From IMG/VR virus record IMGVR_UViG_3300030090_002235, positions 1 to 21,111 of that record: a stretch of DNA of 21,111 nt; one strand, given 5' to 3'. Both the position numbers and the translations under genes were made by a program. The DNA comes from a virus. Positions 1-8,177 of this stretch are shown piece by piece (position 1 is the stretch's first letter; every line of letters starts with the position of its first letter). Under the pieces are notes generated by a model. That model saw only the letters and a list, made by a program, of their open reading frames with translations. It was not told the origin of the DNA and ran no database searches.

Positions 1-33
1 GAGCAATTAAAGAAAGCACGTAAGAGTGGGTAA
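1..33 (+). CDS. C-terminal end of an upstream gene (partial)
   Basis: The first frame reads ten codons (EQLKKARKSG) and stops at TAA 31-33. The gene begins outside the window. The lysine/arginine-rich tail is compatible with the end of a structural or assembly protein, but ten residues do not identify it. The position just upstream of the adaptor gene would fit a head gene. The call rests only on the frame being open to the window edge and on dense gene packing, so it is tentative. Confidence 0.4.
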   Translation, partial: EQLKKARKSG

Positions 34-290
34 GTATCGAGTAATTAAATTAAAAAAAAAATTTACGATTACTAATATCAATTGATACCAAACCTTACAA
101 ACTACTAACTCCAGAGCAAGTAGCAGACATCAACAAAAAACTAAATAGTCCAACTCGCAAAGCCAAAAAAAGAAAAGATTATTTAGAAACTAAAAAAGTT
201 CAAGAGAAGCTAAAACATGGCGAGCAGTTATCTAGTATTAGTCAACAACGTACTACGAGATCTAAACGAGGTAGAGCTAACAAGCTCTAA
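26..290 (+). pseudogene. Small basic protein, frame apparently broken near an A10 run
   Basis: A protein-like frame is open from 54 to the TAA at 288-290 (including DTKPYKLLTPEQVADINKKL, then a lysine-rich helix) but contains no ATG, GTG or TTG. A possible start, GTG at 26, overlaps the upstream stop and reads GKYRVIKLKKK in another frame, ending at TGA 83-85. Removing one base between about 52 and 83, for example one A of the ten-A run at 52-61, would join the two into a single protein of about 87 residues. Its 3' end would overlap the adaptor gene by 74 bases. Possible explanations are a homopolymer sequencing or assembly error, transcriptional slippage on A10, a rare ATT/ATA start, or a decayed gene. 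Function unknown. The charged helical composition is typical of small phage assembly or DNA-binding proteins, but no family is recognised. Confidence 0.4.
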
Positions 291-903
291 CTTTTCTGCA
301 TCAAGAGGTATACAAACTGCAGTAAAAGATTATGTTAATCGTGCAATAGATGATATAATAAACTCTGACACTGAATGGCCCTTTACGGTTATTAATAAAA
401 CTTTTACAACTACTGCAGGCACACGTCTTTATACTAGATCTGCACTAAGCACTACAAATACAAAAACGGTAGACTTTGATAGTTTTACATTTCTTGAAGC
501 TGCAGATAAAAAAGAAATTACACTTGAGTTTATAACTTACAGTGAATATCTTGACAACTACCATGAAAGAGATACAGACCCTACAGGTAACTCACGAGCC
601 ATACCAGTGTATGTATACGAAGATCCACAAAATAATATTGGTTTGTCTCCTGTGCCTGATAAAAGCACATACACCGTAAAGTATTATTATTACTCTACTC
701 ACACAGCGTTAAGTGCTTCAACAGACACATCATCGATACCTGAAAGGTTTGAAACTGTAATAATAGAAAAAGCAAAATATTATGCTTTTGTTTTACGTGG
801 CGATGTGCAAAACGCACAGCTTGCACAAATGCAATTTGAAAAATCAATCAAGCGTATGCGTGTTGAATTAATTAACAAACAATTATATATGAGAGCCGTT
901 TAA
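217..903 (+). CDS. Head-tail adaptor protein (SU10-adaptor-like)
   Basis: This 228-residue protein resembles the adaptor family of short-tailed phages (SU10-type), which forms a ring between the portal and the tail nozzle. Visible support is the N-terminus MASSYLVLVNNVLRDLNEV, a helical 'AVKDYVNRAIDDI' segment with 'TEWPF' (residues about 36-57), a beta-rich middle with tyrosine-rich strands (TYTVKYYYYS), and a C-terminal helix (about residues 176-222: ERFETVIIEKAKYYAF, then QLAQMQFEKSIKRM). The length of roughly 230 aa fits adaptor proteins. The ATG at 217 is preceded by a purine-rich stretch (AAGAGAAG) and gives the N-terminus expected for the family. The gene overlaps the next one by the A of TAATG at 901-905, so the two are probably co-translated. 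The family call is from recognised pattern, not from a search. Confidence 0.75.
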   Translation: MASSYLVLVNNVLRDLNEVELTSSNFSASRGIQTAVKDYVNRAIDDIINSDTEWPFTVINKTFTTTAGTRLYTRSALSTTNTKTVDFDSFTFLEAADKKEITLEFITYSEYLDNYHERDTDPTGNSRAIPVYVYEDPQNNIGLSPVPDKSTYTVKYYYYSTHTALSASTDTSSIPERFETVIIEKAKYYAFVLRGDVQNAQLAQMQFEKSIKRMRVELINKQLYMRAV

Positions 904-2666
904 TGCCAGAGTTAAGTCCGACAGGTGCGTTTCCTTTTATATGTGAAGGTGGCTTAGTAGCTAACAGATCTACATTTATAATGAAACCCGGTCAAGCTTT
1001 ACAACTTGAAAACTTTGAGCCTGATATAGAAGGGGGTTACCGTAGAATAAATGGTTATCAAAGACATATAAGACAAATTGTTCCACATACTAGTTCATCT
1101 AGTGAATCAGTACTTATGATTGCTACGTTTGCTAATAAAACTCTCGCAGCACGAGGGGAAAAAATATTTAGTTCTGCGTCTACACATTTGGCAAAAGGAT
1201 CTACTAATTCAATTGCTGCAGATACTACAATGACAGGTTCAGGAACTATAACTGTAAAAAGCACATCAGGTTTTAGCTCAAGTGGCACGTTGCAAATAAA
1301 TAGTGAGCAGTTTACTTATACTGGTGTCACGTCTACTACATTTACAGGTGTGACAAGGGCTGCAAACAGTACAAGCGCTGCAGCTCATAGTGCTACTACT
1401 GACGCATCTAGAACTGTAGTTTCAGAAAGTTGGACTGAAAGAGATACAGGAAGAACTAACGCAGGCAAATATTCTTTTGAACGTTTTAATTTTGACGGTA
1501 ACGATAAAATAATTGTTGTAGACGGTACAAATGATCCAACAGTATTTAATACATCTCTTAGTGCAACAGATGTTACAACAAGTAGTGTAGAAGGTGCAAG
1601 CATAGTTGCATCATTTAAAGAACACATGTTTTATGCAGGCATGTCTAGCACACCTCAAGAAGTCGTATTTAGCCAACCGTTTGACGAAGATGCGTTTAGC
1701 AGTGGATCTGGTGCAGGAAGTATAAAAGTTGATGATACAGTAGTTGGACTTAAAGTATTCCGTGAAAATTTATTTATCTTTTGTGAAAATAGAATATTTA
1801 AATTATCAGGTAGCTCTAGTTCAGATTTTGCAGTATCGGCTGTAACAAGAGACATAGGTTGCATAAACGGAAAGACTATTCAGGAATTTGCAGGTGACTT
1901 AATATTCTTAGGTCCTGATGGATTACGAACAGTTGCAGGTACTGCAAGAATCGGTGACGTTGAATTAGGAACAATAAGTTCTAATGTGCAGTCTATATTT
2001 GACGACAATATAACAGACGCATCTGTTTTTGAGTCAATCGTTATACCAGAAAAAACTCAGTATCGTTTGTTTTTTTCAAAGGCAGGAGCATTAGAAACAA
2101 GAACGGAAGGTTTGATATGTGTTTTGAAAGGGCAACAAGGGGGTCAACAAGCGTATGAATTTGCAAGATTAAAAGGTATCAAGCCTGCAGCCACCGACAC
2201 ATTTATACTTGTTGGTGATATTCTTGTTCTTCACGGTGGATTTGACGGTTACATATACAGACAAGAAGAGGGATCAACATTCGATGGCACAGCCATAAAC
2301 GGAACGTATCGTAGTCCTGACTTAACAATGAATGACCCCGGTATAAGAAAACACATGCAAAGAGTCATTGTAAATTACAAACCTGAATCAGTGATCGATG
2401 CAGATCTCTTTGTTAGATATGATTACGAATCTTCTGACTCACTTAGACCTGCAGCTTATCCGTTAGATTCTACAGATATAGCAGGTATATATGGAACATC
2501 AGTTTATGGCACACCCACTTATGGGGGTACTGCACAACCGTTGGTACGACAACCTGTAGAGGGTTCAGGATTTGCAGTGGCACTAAGAGTAAACGATGGA
2601 GGTACAACTGACCCATATTCACTAAAGGGTTTTCAGTTGGAATATCAATTAGGAGCTAGACGTTAA
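903..2666 (+). CDS. Nozzle-like tail protein with an inserted Gly/Ser/Thr beta domain
   Basis: This 587-residue protein starts with a signature I associate with podovirus nozzle/stabilisation proteins: MKPGQALQLENFE followed by GGYRRINGYQRH (residues about 26-56). The remainder is rich in short beta strands with propeller-like spacing (for example FKEHMFYAGMSSTPQEVVFS, FRENLFIFCENRIFKL, GDLIFLGPDGLRTVAG). Residues about 113-162 form a separable small domain (ITVKSTSGF, EQFTYTGVTSTTFTGVTR) seen in many phage tail proteins. Nozzle proteins cap the short tail below the adaptor and hold the fibres. Position directly after the adaptor supports this. The start ATG overlaps the upstream stop (TAATG). 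A tail-tip or other beta-propeller tail protein is the alternative. Confidence 0.65.
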   Translation: MPELSPTGAFPFICEGGLVANRSTFIMKPGQALQLENFEPDIEGGYRRINGYQRHIRQIVPHTSSSSESVLMIATFANKTLAARGEKIFSSASTHLAKGSTNSIAADTTMTGSGTITVKSTSGFSSSGTLQINSEQFTYTGVTSTTFTGVTRAANSTSAAAHSATTDASRTVVSESWTERDTGRTNAGKYSFERFNFDGNDKIIVVDGTNDPTVFNTSLSATDVTTSSVEGASIVASFKEHMFYAGMSSTPQEVVFSQPFDEDAFSSGSGAGSIKVDDTVVGLKVFRENLFIFCENRIFKLSGSSSSDFAVSAVTRDIGCINGKTIQEFAGDLIFLGPDGLRTVAGTARIGDVELGTISSNVQSIFDDNITDASVFESIVIPEKTQYRLFFSKAGALETRTEGLICVLKGQQGGQQAYEFARLKGIKPAATDTFILVGDILVLHGGFDGYIYRQEEGSTFDGTAINGTYRSPDLTMNDPGIRKHMQRVIVNYKPESVIDADLFVRYDYESSDSLRPAAYPLDSTDIAGIYGTSVYGTPTYGGTAQPLVRQPVEGSGFAVALRVNDGGTTDPYSLKGFQLEYQLGARR

Positions 2667-4663
2667 TGGGAGCAACGTATACAAGACAATCATCATATAG
2701 TGATGGAGACGTAATACAAGCGTCAGATACCAATAATGAATTTGATCAGTTGCTTGCTGCGTTCGCAGCCAGTTCAGGTCACACTCACGATGGAACTACA
2801 GGCGAAGGTGGCCCTATAACAAAACTGCTTGGCACATCCCTTACATTAGGAGATGGCACTGCAGGCACAGATATAACTGTTACTTTTGATGGTGAAAGTA
2901 ACGATGGTGTCCTTAAATGGATGGAAGATGAGGATTATTTTGAGTTCAGTGACGACATACTCGTTGCTTCTACAGAAAAAATACAGTTTGGTGATACGGC
3001 TAGTTTTATTCAACAAAGTTCCGATGGTGTTTTAAGAATAGATGGTGAAGCAACTATAAATCTTAATGCTTCTTCAAATGTTGATGTTAGCAATGATATG
3101 AGGTTGAGGTCAGATTCTAGTGTTATAAGTTTTGGTGCAGACAGTGATGTTTCAATTACTCATGTGGCAGATACTGCACTACTTTTAAATAGTTCAAGAC
3201 AATTACAATTTGGTGATTCTGGTACTTATATTCATCAAAGCACAGACGGACAACTCGACCTCGTAGCAGATACAGAAATACAGATTGCAGCTACGACCAT
3301 TGATATAAATGGTAATGTAGATATATCAGGCACACTAACAATAGGTAGTGCAGGTATATCCGAAGCAGAGCTTGAAATACTTGATGGTGCAACGGTCACA
3401 ACAGCAGAGTTAAATTTACTTGATGGTGTAACATCTACTACTACTGAATTAAATATAATAGATGGTGACTCGTCTATAGGAACGACAACAGTATCAGATG
3501 GACATGGTATTGTGATGAATCACGGTGGCACTATGGCACAAACCACAGTGCAAACTTTAGCTGCTTACCTTGATGACGAAATAACTGCAATGCCTAATCT
3601 TGTAACTACTGCAGCCACAACAGTAGGTGCATTAAATAGTGGTTCGATAACAAGTGGTTTTGGTGCTATAGATAATGGTTCATCAGCCATAACAACCACA
3701 GGTACAATTACGTATGGTAATTTATCTGATGGCACTATAACAATAACTGCATTTGTTGATGAAGATGATATGTCATCTAATAGTGCTACTCTTGTACCAA
3801 CACAACAATCTGTAAAGGCTTATGTTGATACACAAATAACTGCTGAAGATTTAGATGTTACGTCAGATAGTGGCACAATAGCTATTGACTTAGATAGTGA
3901 AACTTTTACCATAGCAGGGGGAGAGGGCATTGACACTTCAGCTACAGGCAACACTGTTACAATAGCAGGAGAAGATGCAACCACATCTAACAAAGGTGTG
4001 GCTTCATTTAGTTCTGATAACTTTGCAGTATCTAGTGGAGCAGTGACAATTAAAGATGGTGGTGTCGTAACTGCTGAATTGGCAGCGGATGCTGTCACTG
4101 GTGCTAAGATAGCAGATGACGCTATAGATTCTGAACACTACACAGACGGTTCAATAGACACTGCACATCTAGGTGATTTACAAGTAACAACTGCTAAGAT
4201 AGCTGCAGATGCCATCACAGGTGCAAAGATAGCAGACGATGCCATAAACTCTGAACATTATACAGACGGTTCAATAGACACTGCACATTTGGGTGATTTA
4301 CAGGTCACAACTGCTAAGATAGCAGCAGACGCTATTACTGGTGCTAAAATAGCAGACGATGCTATAAACTCCGAACACTACACAGATGGCTCAATAGATA
4401 CTGCACACATAGCTGACTCACAAATTACGACTGCCAAGATTGCTGCAGACGCAATCACAGAAGCTAAGATTGCCGATAACGCAGTTGAAAGCGAACATAT
4501 AAATGACAATGTAATATCAGGGCAAAGTGCCTTAACTTCAGGTCTTGCAACAACAGATGAATTACTAGTGAGTGATGCAGGAACAATAAAAAGAATGGAT
4601 GTTAGTGTCCTAACAGCATTGACAGACGATAATGCAACTGCACTTGCGATTGCACTCGGTTAA
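2666..4663 (+). CDS. Repeat-rich tail fibre protein
   Basis: This 665-residue fibre-type protein is rich in Thr, Ser, Asp, Ala and Gly. It begins with a helical N-terminus (residues about 18-35, SDTNNEFDQLLAAFAASSGH) followed by an HTHDGTTGEGGPI collar, an arrangement often found where fibres attach to the virion. Two similar blocks, QFGDTASFIQQSSDG and QFGDSGTYIHQSTDG, resemble the beads of beta-helical shafts. Residues 234-272 hold three 13-residue ILDG/LLDG repeats, and residues 473-612 hold about three and a half 40-residue repeats of the AKIADDAI/SEHYTDGSIDTAHL type. The C-terminus ends TDDNATALAIALG with no S74 chaperone, unlike two of the later fibres. The start overlaps the previous stop (TAATG), with AGGAG at 2651-2655. 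Likely role: trimeric shaft or adhesin. Receptor unknown. Confidence 0.8.
   Translation: MGATYTRQSSYSDGDVIQASDTNNEFDQLLAAFAASSGHTHDGTTGEGGPITKLLGTSLTLGDGTAGTDITVTFDGESNDGVLKWMEDEDYFEFSDDILVASTEKIQFGDTASFIQQSSDGVLRIDGEATINLNASSNVDVSNDMRLRSDSSVISFGADSDVSITHVADTALLLNSSRQLQFGDSGTYIHQSTDGQLDLVADTEIQIAATTIDINGNVDISGTLTIGSAGISEAELEILDGATVTTAELNLLDGVTSTTTELNIIDGDSSIGTTTVSDGHGIVMNHGGTMAQTTVQTLAAYLDDEITAMPNLVTTAATTVGALNSGSITSGFGAIDNGSSAITTTGTITYGNLSDGTITITAFVDEDDMSSNSATLVPTQQSVKAYVDTQITAEDLDVTSDSGTIAIDLDSETFTIAGGEGIDTSATGNTVTIAGEDATTSNKGVASFSSDNFAVSSGAVTIKDGGVVTAELAADAVTGAKIADDAIDSEHYTDGSIDTAHLGDLQVTTAKIAADAITGAKIADDAINSEHYTDGSIDTAHLGDLQVTTAKIAADAITGAKIADDAINSEHYTDGSIDTAHIADSQITTAKIAADAITEAKIADNAVESEHINDNVISGQSALTSGLATTDELLVSDAGTIKRMDVSVLTALTDDNATALAIALG
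3365..3481 (+). repeat. Three tandem 39-base repeats (LLDG motif) inside the fibre gene
   Basis: Three units of 13 codons follow each other: AELEILDGATVTT, AELNLLDGVTSTT and TELNIIDGDSSIG. The DNA differs between units while the pattern xELxhhDG is kept. This bead is common in marine phage fibres and probably forms a short strand-turn repeat. Confidence 0.8.
4082..4501 (+). repeat. Tandem 120-base repeats (3.5 copies) inside the fibre gene
   Basis: Units begin at 4082, 4202, 4322 and 4442 (last one partial). Each encodes 40 residues of the pattern AADAxTGAKIADDAI, SEHYTDGSIDTAHL, then GDLQVTTAKI. In the second half of units 1 and 2 the base changes are synonymous (CTA/TTG, CAA/CAG, GTA/GTC), while unit 3 diverges to HIADSQITT. 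The spacing is exact, with no insertions. Confidence 0.92.
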
Positions 4664-4666
4664 CAT

Positions 4667-4671
4667 AAGGA
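4667..4671 (+). promoter_or_regulatory. Ribosome binding site for the 113-aa protein
   Basis: AAGGA lies 9 bases before the ATG at 4681, in one of the few intergenic gaps of the series (17 bases). Confidence 0.6.
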
Positions 4672-4680
4672 AATAAACAA

Positions 4681-5022
4681 ATGGCAAATACATTTAGACT
4701 TGTAAACAACGCAGTGATGCCCACTAGTGCAGGCAGTCCTGACGCTTTGTACACTGCAGGTTCAGGTAAAACAGCAATAGTTTTAGGATTAACACTTGCA
4801 AATGTACATACATCACAAGTTACAGCAACAGTTACAGTAACAGACACCACTGCAAGTATAACTTCACATATTGTAAAAGACATACCAATACCTGTAGGTA
4901 GCTCGATAGAAATAATGTCTGGAAACAAAATAGTCGTGGAAGCGACAGATATAATAAAAGTAGATTGTTCTGTGGCAGATAAAGTTAGTGCCACATTAAG
5001 TATAATGGAGATTGATGTCTAA
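4681..5022 (+). CDS. Small beta-sandwich-like virion protein, function unknown
   Basis: The protein has 113 residues, almost all predicted beta strand by composition: MANTFRLVNNAVMP, TAIVLGLTLANVHTSQVTAT, DIPIPVGSSIEIMSGNKIV, then a final LSIMEIDV strand. From memory, proteins of this pattern (a 'GLxLANxxxSQxTA' strand, 'KDIPIPxGSS', a 'GNKIVxExxD' strand) recur beside fibre genes in marine phages, where they are annotated as hypothetical. No signal peptide or membrane segment is visible. It sits between two fibre genes and its TAA overlaps the next ATG (TAATG at 5020-5024). It may be a fibre-base or decoration protein. This role is inferred from context only. Confidence 0.7.
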   Translation: MANTFRLVNNAVMPTSAGSPDALYTAGSGKTAIVLGLTLANVHTSQVTATVTVTDTTASITSHIVKDIPIPVGSSIEIMSGNKIVVEATDIIKVDCSVADKVSATLSIMEIDV

Positions 5023-6224
5023 TGCCGTACATAGGAAAAGAACCTGCCGATATAATCGCAACTGCTGTTGATACAACTACAGGCACATTTAGTGGTGCAG
5101 TCACTGCGGCATCTTTGGCTGCCGATGGGGGGATTACTGTTGACAATATAAGTATTGATGCCACAGAGATAGATTTATCTAGTGGAAGTTTTACAATAGA
5201 TAGTGCAGCTAATATCACGCTTGATTGTGGCACTGGTGAATTTTTGTTTAACAATGGTGGTAATGGCAATCTTTTAAAAATACAAGCTGATAGCAGTAAT
5301 GTAAACTTTATCGGTATGGTTCAAGATAAAGATTTAGTGTTCAAAGGCAATGATGGTGGTTCTACGATAACTGCTCTTACACTTGATATGTCTGATGGTG
5401 GTAGAGCGGCTTTTGCACACAATGCAGATTTTGTTGATGGTAGAGGTATAAGGCTTGGTGATGGAAATGATTTTCAGTTGTATCACGATGGTAGTAATTC
5501 ATATATACAAAACTCCACTAATAATATAATTATTGACAATACTGCAAGTGACCAAGACATAATATTTAAAGTTAATGATGGTGGTTCTTCAACAGAAACA
5601 GCAAGATTTGATGCTTCTTTTGATGCTTTTGTTCTTAGAGATGGAGGTGGAGCGGCTGTTTCAGCAGGAAAATTAGAAATAAATGCGAGTGGTAGTTCTT
5701 ATAATTTAATTGCTCTTAAAACTACAAGGACATCGACAGGTACTAATTTTATAGAATTTTTTAATTCATCTGGAACTAATGCTGGTGAAATAAATCATAA
5801 TGGTAGCACTACAGTAAATTATTCCACATCTTCTGATTACAGATTAAAAGAAAATGTTACATATGACTTTGATGCAACATCAAGACTTAAACAATTAAAA
5901 CCTGCAAGGTTCAATTTTATAGCAGACCCAGATGTTACTATGGATGGATTTCTTGCACATGAAGTTCAAAGTATTGTTCCCATTGCAGTAAATGGAGATA
6001 AAGACGAAATAAAAAAATGGAATAAAGAGGAGATAGAAAGGGGATTTGCACCAGATGGTGCATCAGAAGGTGATAATAAACTAGATGATGATGGGAATCC
6101 TATTCCTAAATATCAAGGCATAGATAACAGTCATCTTGTACCATTACTTACAAAAGCATTGCAAGAACAACAAGCTACAATAGAGACATTGACAGCTAGA
6201 ATTACAGCATTGGAGAGTGCATAA
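5022..6224 (+). CDS. Tail fibre with self-cleaving S74 chaperone domain
   Basis: This 400-residue fibre starts MPYIGKEPADI, a short virion-attachment motif common in marine fibres. A beta-rich shaft follows, with GIRLGDGNDFQLYHDGSNSY near residues 142-161 and NGSTTVNYSTSSDY at about 259-272. The C-terminal part is an intramolecular chaperone of peptidase family S74: SDYRLKEN places the nucleophile candidate Ser271 five residues before Lys276, as in the known Ser-Lys dyad. RFNFIADPDV, DGFLAHEVQSIVP, YQGIDNSHLVPLL and a terminal coiled coil (EQQATIETLTARITALE) complete the domain. The S74 domain trimerises the fibre and is then released by autocleavage before Ser271. The start codon overlaps the previous stop. 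The receptor-binding region would lie just before the cleavage site. It is homologous in its last third to the fibre at 8489-9760. Confidence 0.88.
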   Translation: MPYIGKEPADIIATAVDTTTGTFSGAVTAASLAADGGITVDNISIDATEIDLSSGSFTIDSAANITLDCGTGEFLFNNGGNGNLLKIQADSSNVNFIGMVQDKDLVFKGNDGGSTITALTLDMSDGGRAAFAHNADFVDGRGIRLGDGNDFQLYHDGSNSYIQNSTNNIIIDNTASDQDIIFKVNDGGSSTETARFDASFDAFVLRDGGGAAVSAGKLEINASGSSYNLIALKTTRTSTGTNFIEFFNSSGTNAGEINHNGSTTVNYSTSSDYRLKENVTYDFDATSRLKQLKPARFNFIADPDVTMDGFLAHEVQSIVPIAVNGDKDEIKKWNKEEIERGFAPDGASEGDNKLDDDGNPIPKYQGIDNSHLVPLLTKALQEQQATIETLTARITALESA

Positions 6225-8176
6225 TGGCATATTTAGGAGTCAGTCCATCTAACGGAGTACGTAAAGTACACACCTATACTGCTACAGCATCACAGACAAC
6301 ATTTAGTGGTGCAGGAGCAGAGAACATAAGTTTGAGCTACAGAGATAGCACTTACATTGATGTGTATCAAAATGGTGTAAAGTTAGGTGATGCAGACTAC
6401 ACTGCAACAAGTGGCACATCAGTTGTGTTGGGTACAGGAGCTACTGCAAGTGATTTAGTTGTGGTTGTGGTATATGATGTATTCTCTGTAGCAGACACTG
6501 TAAGTAAAACAGATGGTGGACAGTTTGATGGTGCAGTCACATTTGCAGGTGCTTTCACCTCATTAGGTATAGACGATAATGCAGATGCTACTGCTATCAC
6601 TATAGATAGTGGGGAAAATGTAGCTATTGGTGTAACTTCAAAAAACTCTGCAAATAATGGAAGTCTTACTATTGGTCATACTGGTATGACTAAAATAACT
6701 GGTACTGCTAATGGCAATGCTGATGAATTAATTCTTATTGGTGCAAATGCTTCAGCTAATGTTGGTATGAGTATAATTAGTAATAATGCAAATCAAGGGA
6801 TTATATATTTTGGTGATGAAGATGATACTGATAGAGCAGGTTTTATATATGACCATAATGGTGATTATTTAGCAATAAACACAAATGATGGAGAACGTGT
6901 ACGCATTGACTCGTCAGGGAGATTAATGATCGGCACAACTACAGAAGGTGAAGCAAGTGCAGATGACCTCACCGTTGCTAGTAGTGGTAACACAGGTATT
7001 ACAATTCGTGCTGGAACATCTAGTAGTTCTTCACTTTACTTTTCTGATGGTACAAGTGGTACAGCCGAATATGATGGATATATTGCTTACAGCCACAGTT
7101 CAAGAGCAATGGTTATATTGTCTGGTATTAATTATGGATTGACTATTGATGGTGCAAACAGAATTTTAAAATTAACTGATTCTGGCACAGAACGTTTGCG
7201 AGTAGACAGCAGTGGCAAAGTTGGTATTGGTACTAGTAGTCCATCTGGAAAACTCCATGTAAACGACACAAGTGGTAACGACCAACTAATAGTAGGAAAT
7301 ACATCAGAAAGTACACAATTAAGAGTAAGAGTTCTTGAAGATGATCAATGTATTTTGATGGCAAGAGATGGTGATACAGACAGAAGATTAGTGTTTCAAA
7401 CTGGGATTACGGAGAGAGCAAGAATTGAAACGAATGGTAAATTTCTTATTGGAACTAACTCAGATACAGATGGTAAACTCAATGTTTTTACTAATGATGA
7501 TACTGGTTATGCCGCTATGTTTCATAATGATGGAAATAATTCGAATAGAAAAGGAATTTTAATTAAATCTGGTTTTGATAGTGCTGGTGGAACAAATAAA
7601 TCTATTGATATTGCAGATGGCAATGGTGATGTACAAGGACAAATAACATTCAGTAGTGGCACGGTTACATATGGTGCTTTTACAGCATTTCACCATTGTA
7701 TAATACCAAATTCAGACAATGATTCAAATAGTCCAGATAATGCCTACCCTTATGGAACATTATTAGAAATTACAAGCATAACTTACACACAAAAAAATGG
7801 TGTAAATACCGAAAGAGGAATTAGATATAATGTACAAAAATCATCTTCAGCAAAATCTAAATCTTTATTAGGTGCTTATGGTTCATCAATGAATGATGAA
7901 AATAATGATAATCTTCATCAAGCCTTAGTTTTAGGTGATGGTCATATTCTTTGTAACAATGAAAATGGCAATATAGAAATAGGTGATTATATTTGCTCAT
8001 CATCAAAAATTGGTGAGGGTATGAAAGCAACATCTATTTGTAATACAATAGGAATAGCAAGAGAAGCTATAAAATTTTCAAATAGCACAGCAGTATTAGT
8101 TGCTGTTGAATATGGGTACAGACAATTTGTACCAGAAGATTTAGAAACAAGAATTAAAGCATTAGAAGGAGCATAA
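6224..8176 (+). CDS. Tail fibre with an alternative (non-S74) C-terminal domain
   Basis: This 650-residue fibre has an N-terminal domain (residues 1 to about 105) of MAYLGVSP plus strands (HTYTATASQTTFSG, STYIDVYQNGVKLGDADYT, VVVVVYDVFSVAD) like the particle-binding domain of other marine fibres. The shaft carries GERVRIDSSGRLMIG, GTERLRVDSSGKVGIGTSSP (around residue 320-340) and ARIETNGKFLIGT beads. From about residue 488 to the end a globular domain follows: YPYGTLLEITSITYTQKNG, LLGAYGSSMN, ALVLGDGHILCNNENGN, IGDYICSSSKIGEGMK, IGIAREAI, then VAVEYGYRQFVP and a short coiled coil ETRIKALE. There is no SDxRLKEN motif, so this is not S74. It resembles the other class of C-terminal maturation domains (peptidase G2/IMC type), but no catalytic residues could be assigned. 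TAATG start overlap; SD-like GGAG a few bases upstream. Confidence 0.82.
   Translation: MAYLGVSPSNGVRKVHTYTATASQTTFSGAGAENISLSYRDSTYIDVYQNGVKLGDADYTATSGTSVVLGTGATASDLVVVVVYDVFSVADTVSKTDGGQFDGAVTFAGAFTSLGIDDNADATAITIDSGENVAIGVTSKNSANNGSLTIGHTGMTKITGTANGNADELILIGANASANVGMSIISNNANQGIIYFGDEDDTDRAGFIYDHNGDYLAINTNDGERVRIDSSGRLMIGTTTEGEASADDLTVASSGNTGITIRAGTSSSSSLYFSDGTSGTAEYDGYIAYSHSSRAMVILSGINYGLTIDGANRILKLTDSGTERLRVDSSGKVGIGTSSPSGKLHVNDTSGNDQLIVGNTSESTQLRVRVLEDDQCILMARDGDTDRRLVFQTGITERARIETNGKFLIGTNSDTDGKLNVFTNDDTGYAAMFHNDGNNSNRKGILIKSGFDSAGGTNKSIDIADGNGDVQGQITFSSGTVTYGAFTAFHHCIIPNSDNDSNSPDNAYPYGTLLEITSITYTQKNGVNTERGIRYNVQKSSSAKSKSLLGAYGSSMNDENNDNLHQALVLGDGHILCNNENGNIEIGDYICSSSKIGEGMKATSICNTIGIAREAIKFSNSTAVLVAVEYGYRQFVPEDLETRIKALEGA
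8166..8171 (+). promoter_or_regulatory. Ribosome binding site for the DUF7936-like gene
   Basis: AAGGAG lies within the last codons of the preceding fibre gene, 6 bases before the ATG at 8178. It is one of the strongest Shine-Dalgarno matches in the window. Confidence 0.65.
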
Positions 8177-8177
8177 A

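Noticed and set aside
80-86. RF2-like programmed +1 frameshift at AAT TGA T
   Set aside because: Re-pairing of the asparagine tRNA on ATT would be poor and no clear Shine-Dalgarno stimulator is placed upstream. A homopolymer indel or slippage on A10 is simpler. Kept only as a remote option.
4082-4501. CRISPR-like array because of regular 120-base spacing
   Set aside because: The repeats are in-frame coding units without distinct spacers, and the whole unit is conserved at protein level.
4602-4994. Minus-strand open frame of 130 codons across the 665-aa and 113-aa genes
   Set aside because: It lies antisense to two well supported genes, and its composition (runs of V, S, T, I) mirrors the opposite strand. 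No ribosome site or recognisable motif.
6948-7142. Plus-strand 64-codon frame inside the 650-aa fibre gene
   Set aside because: Out-of-frame reading of fibre repeats with no ribosome site. The overlapping fibre frame is clearly the real one.
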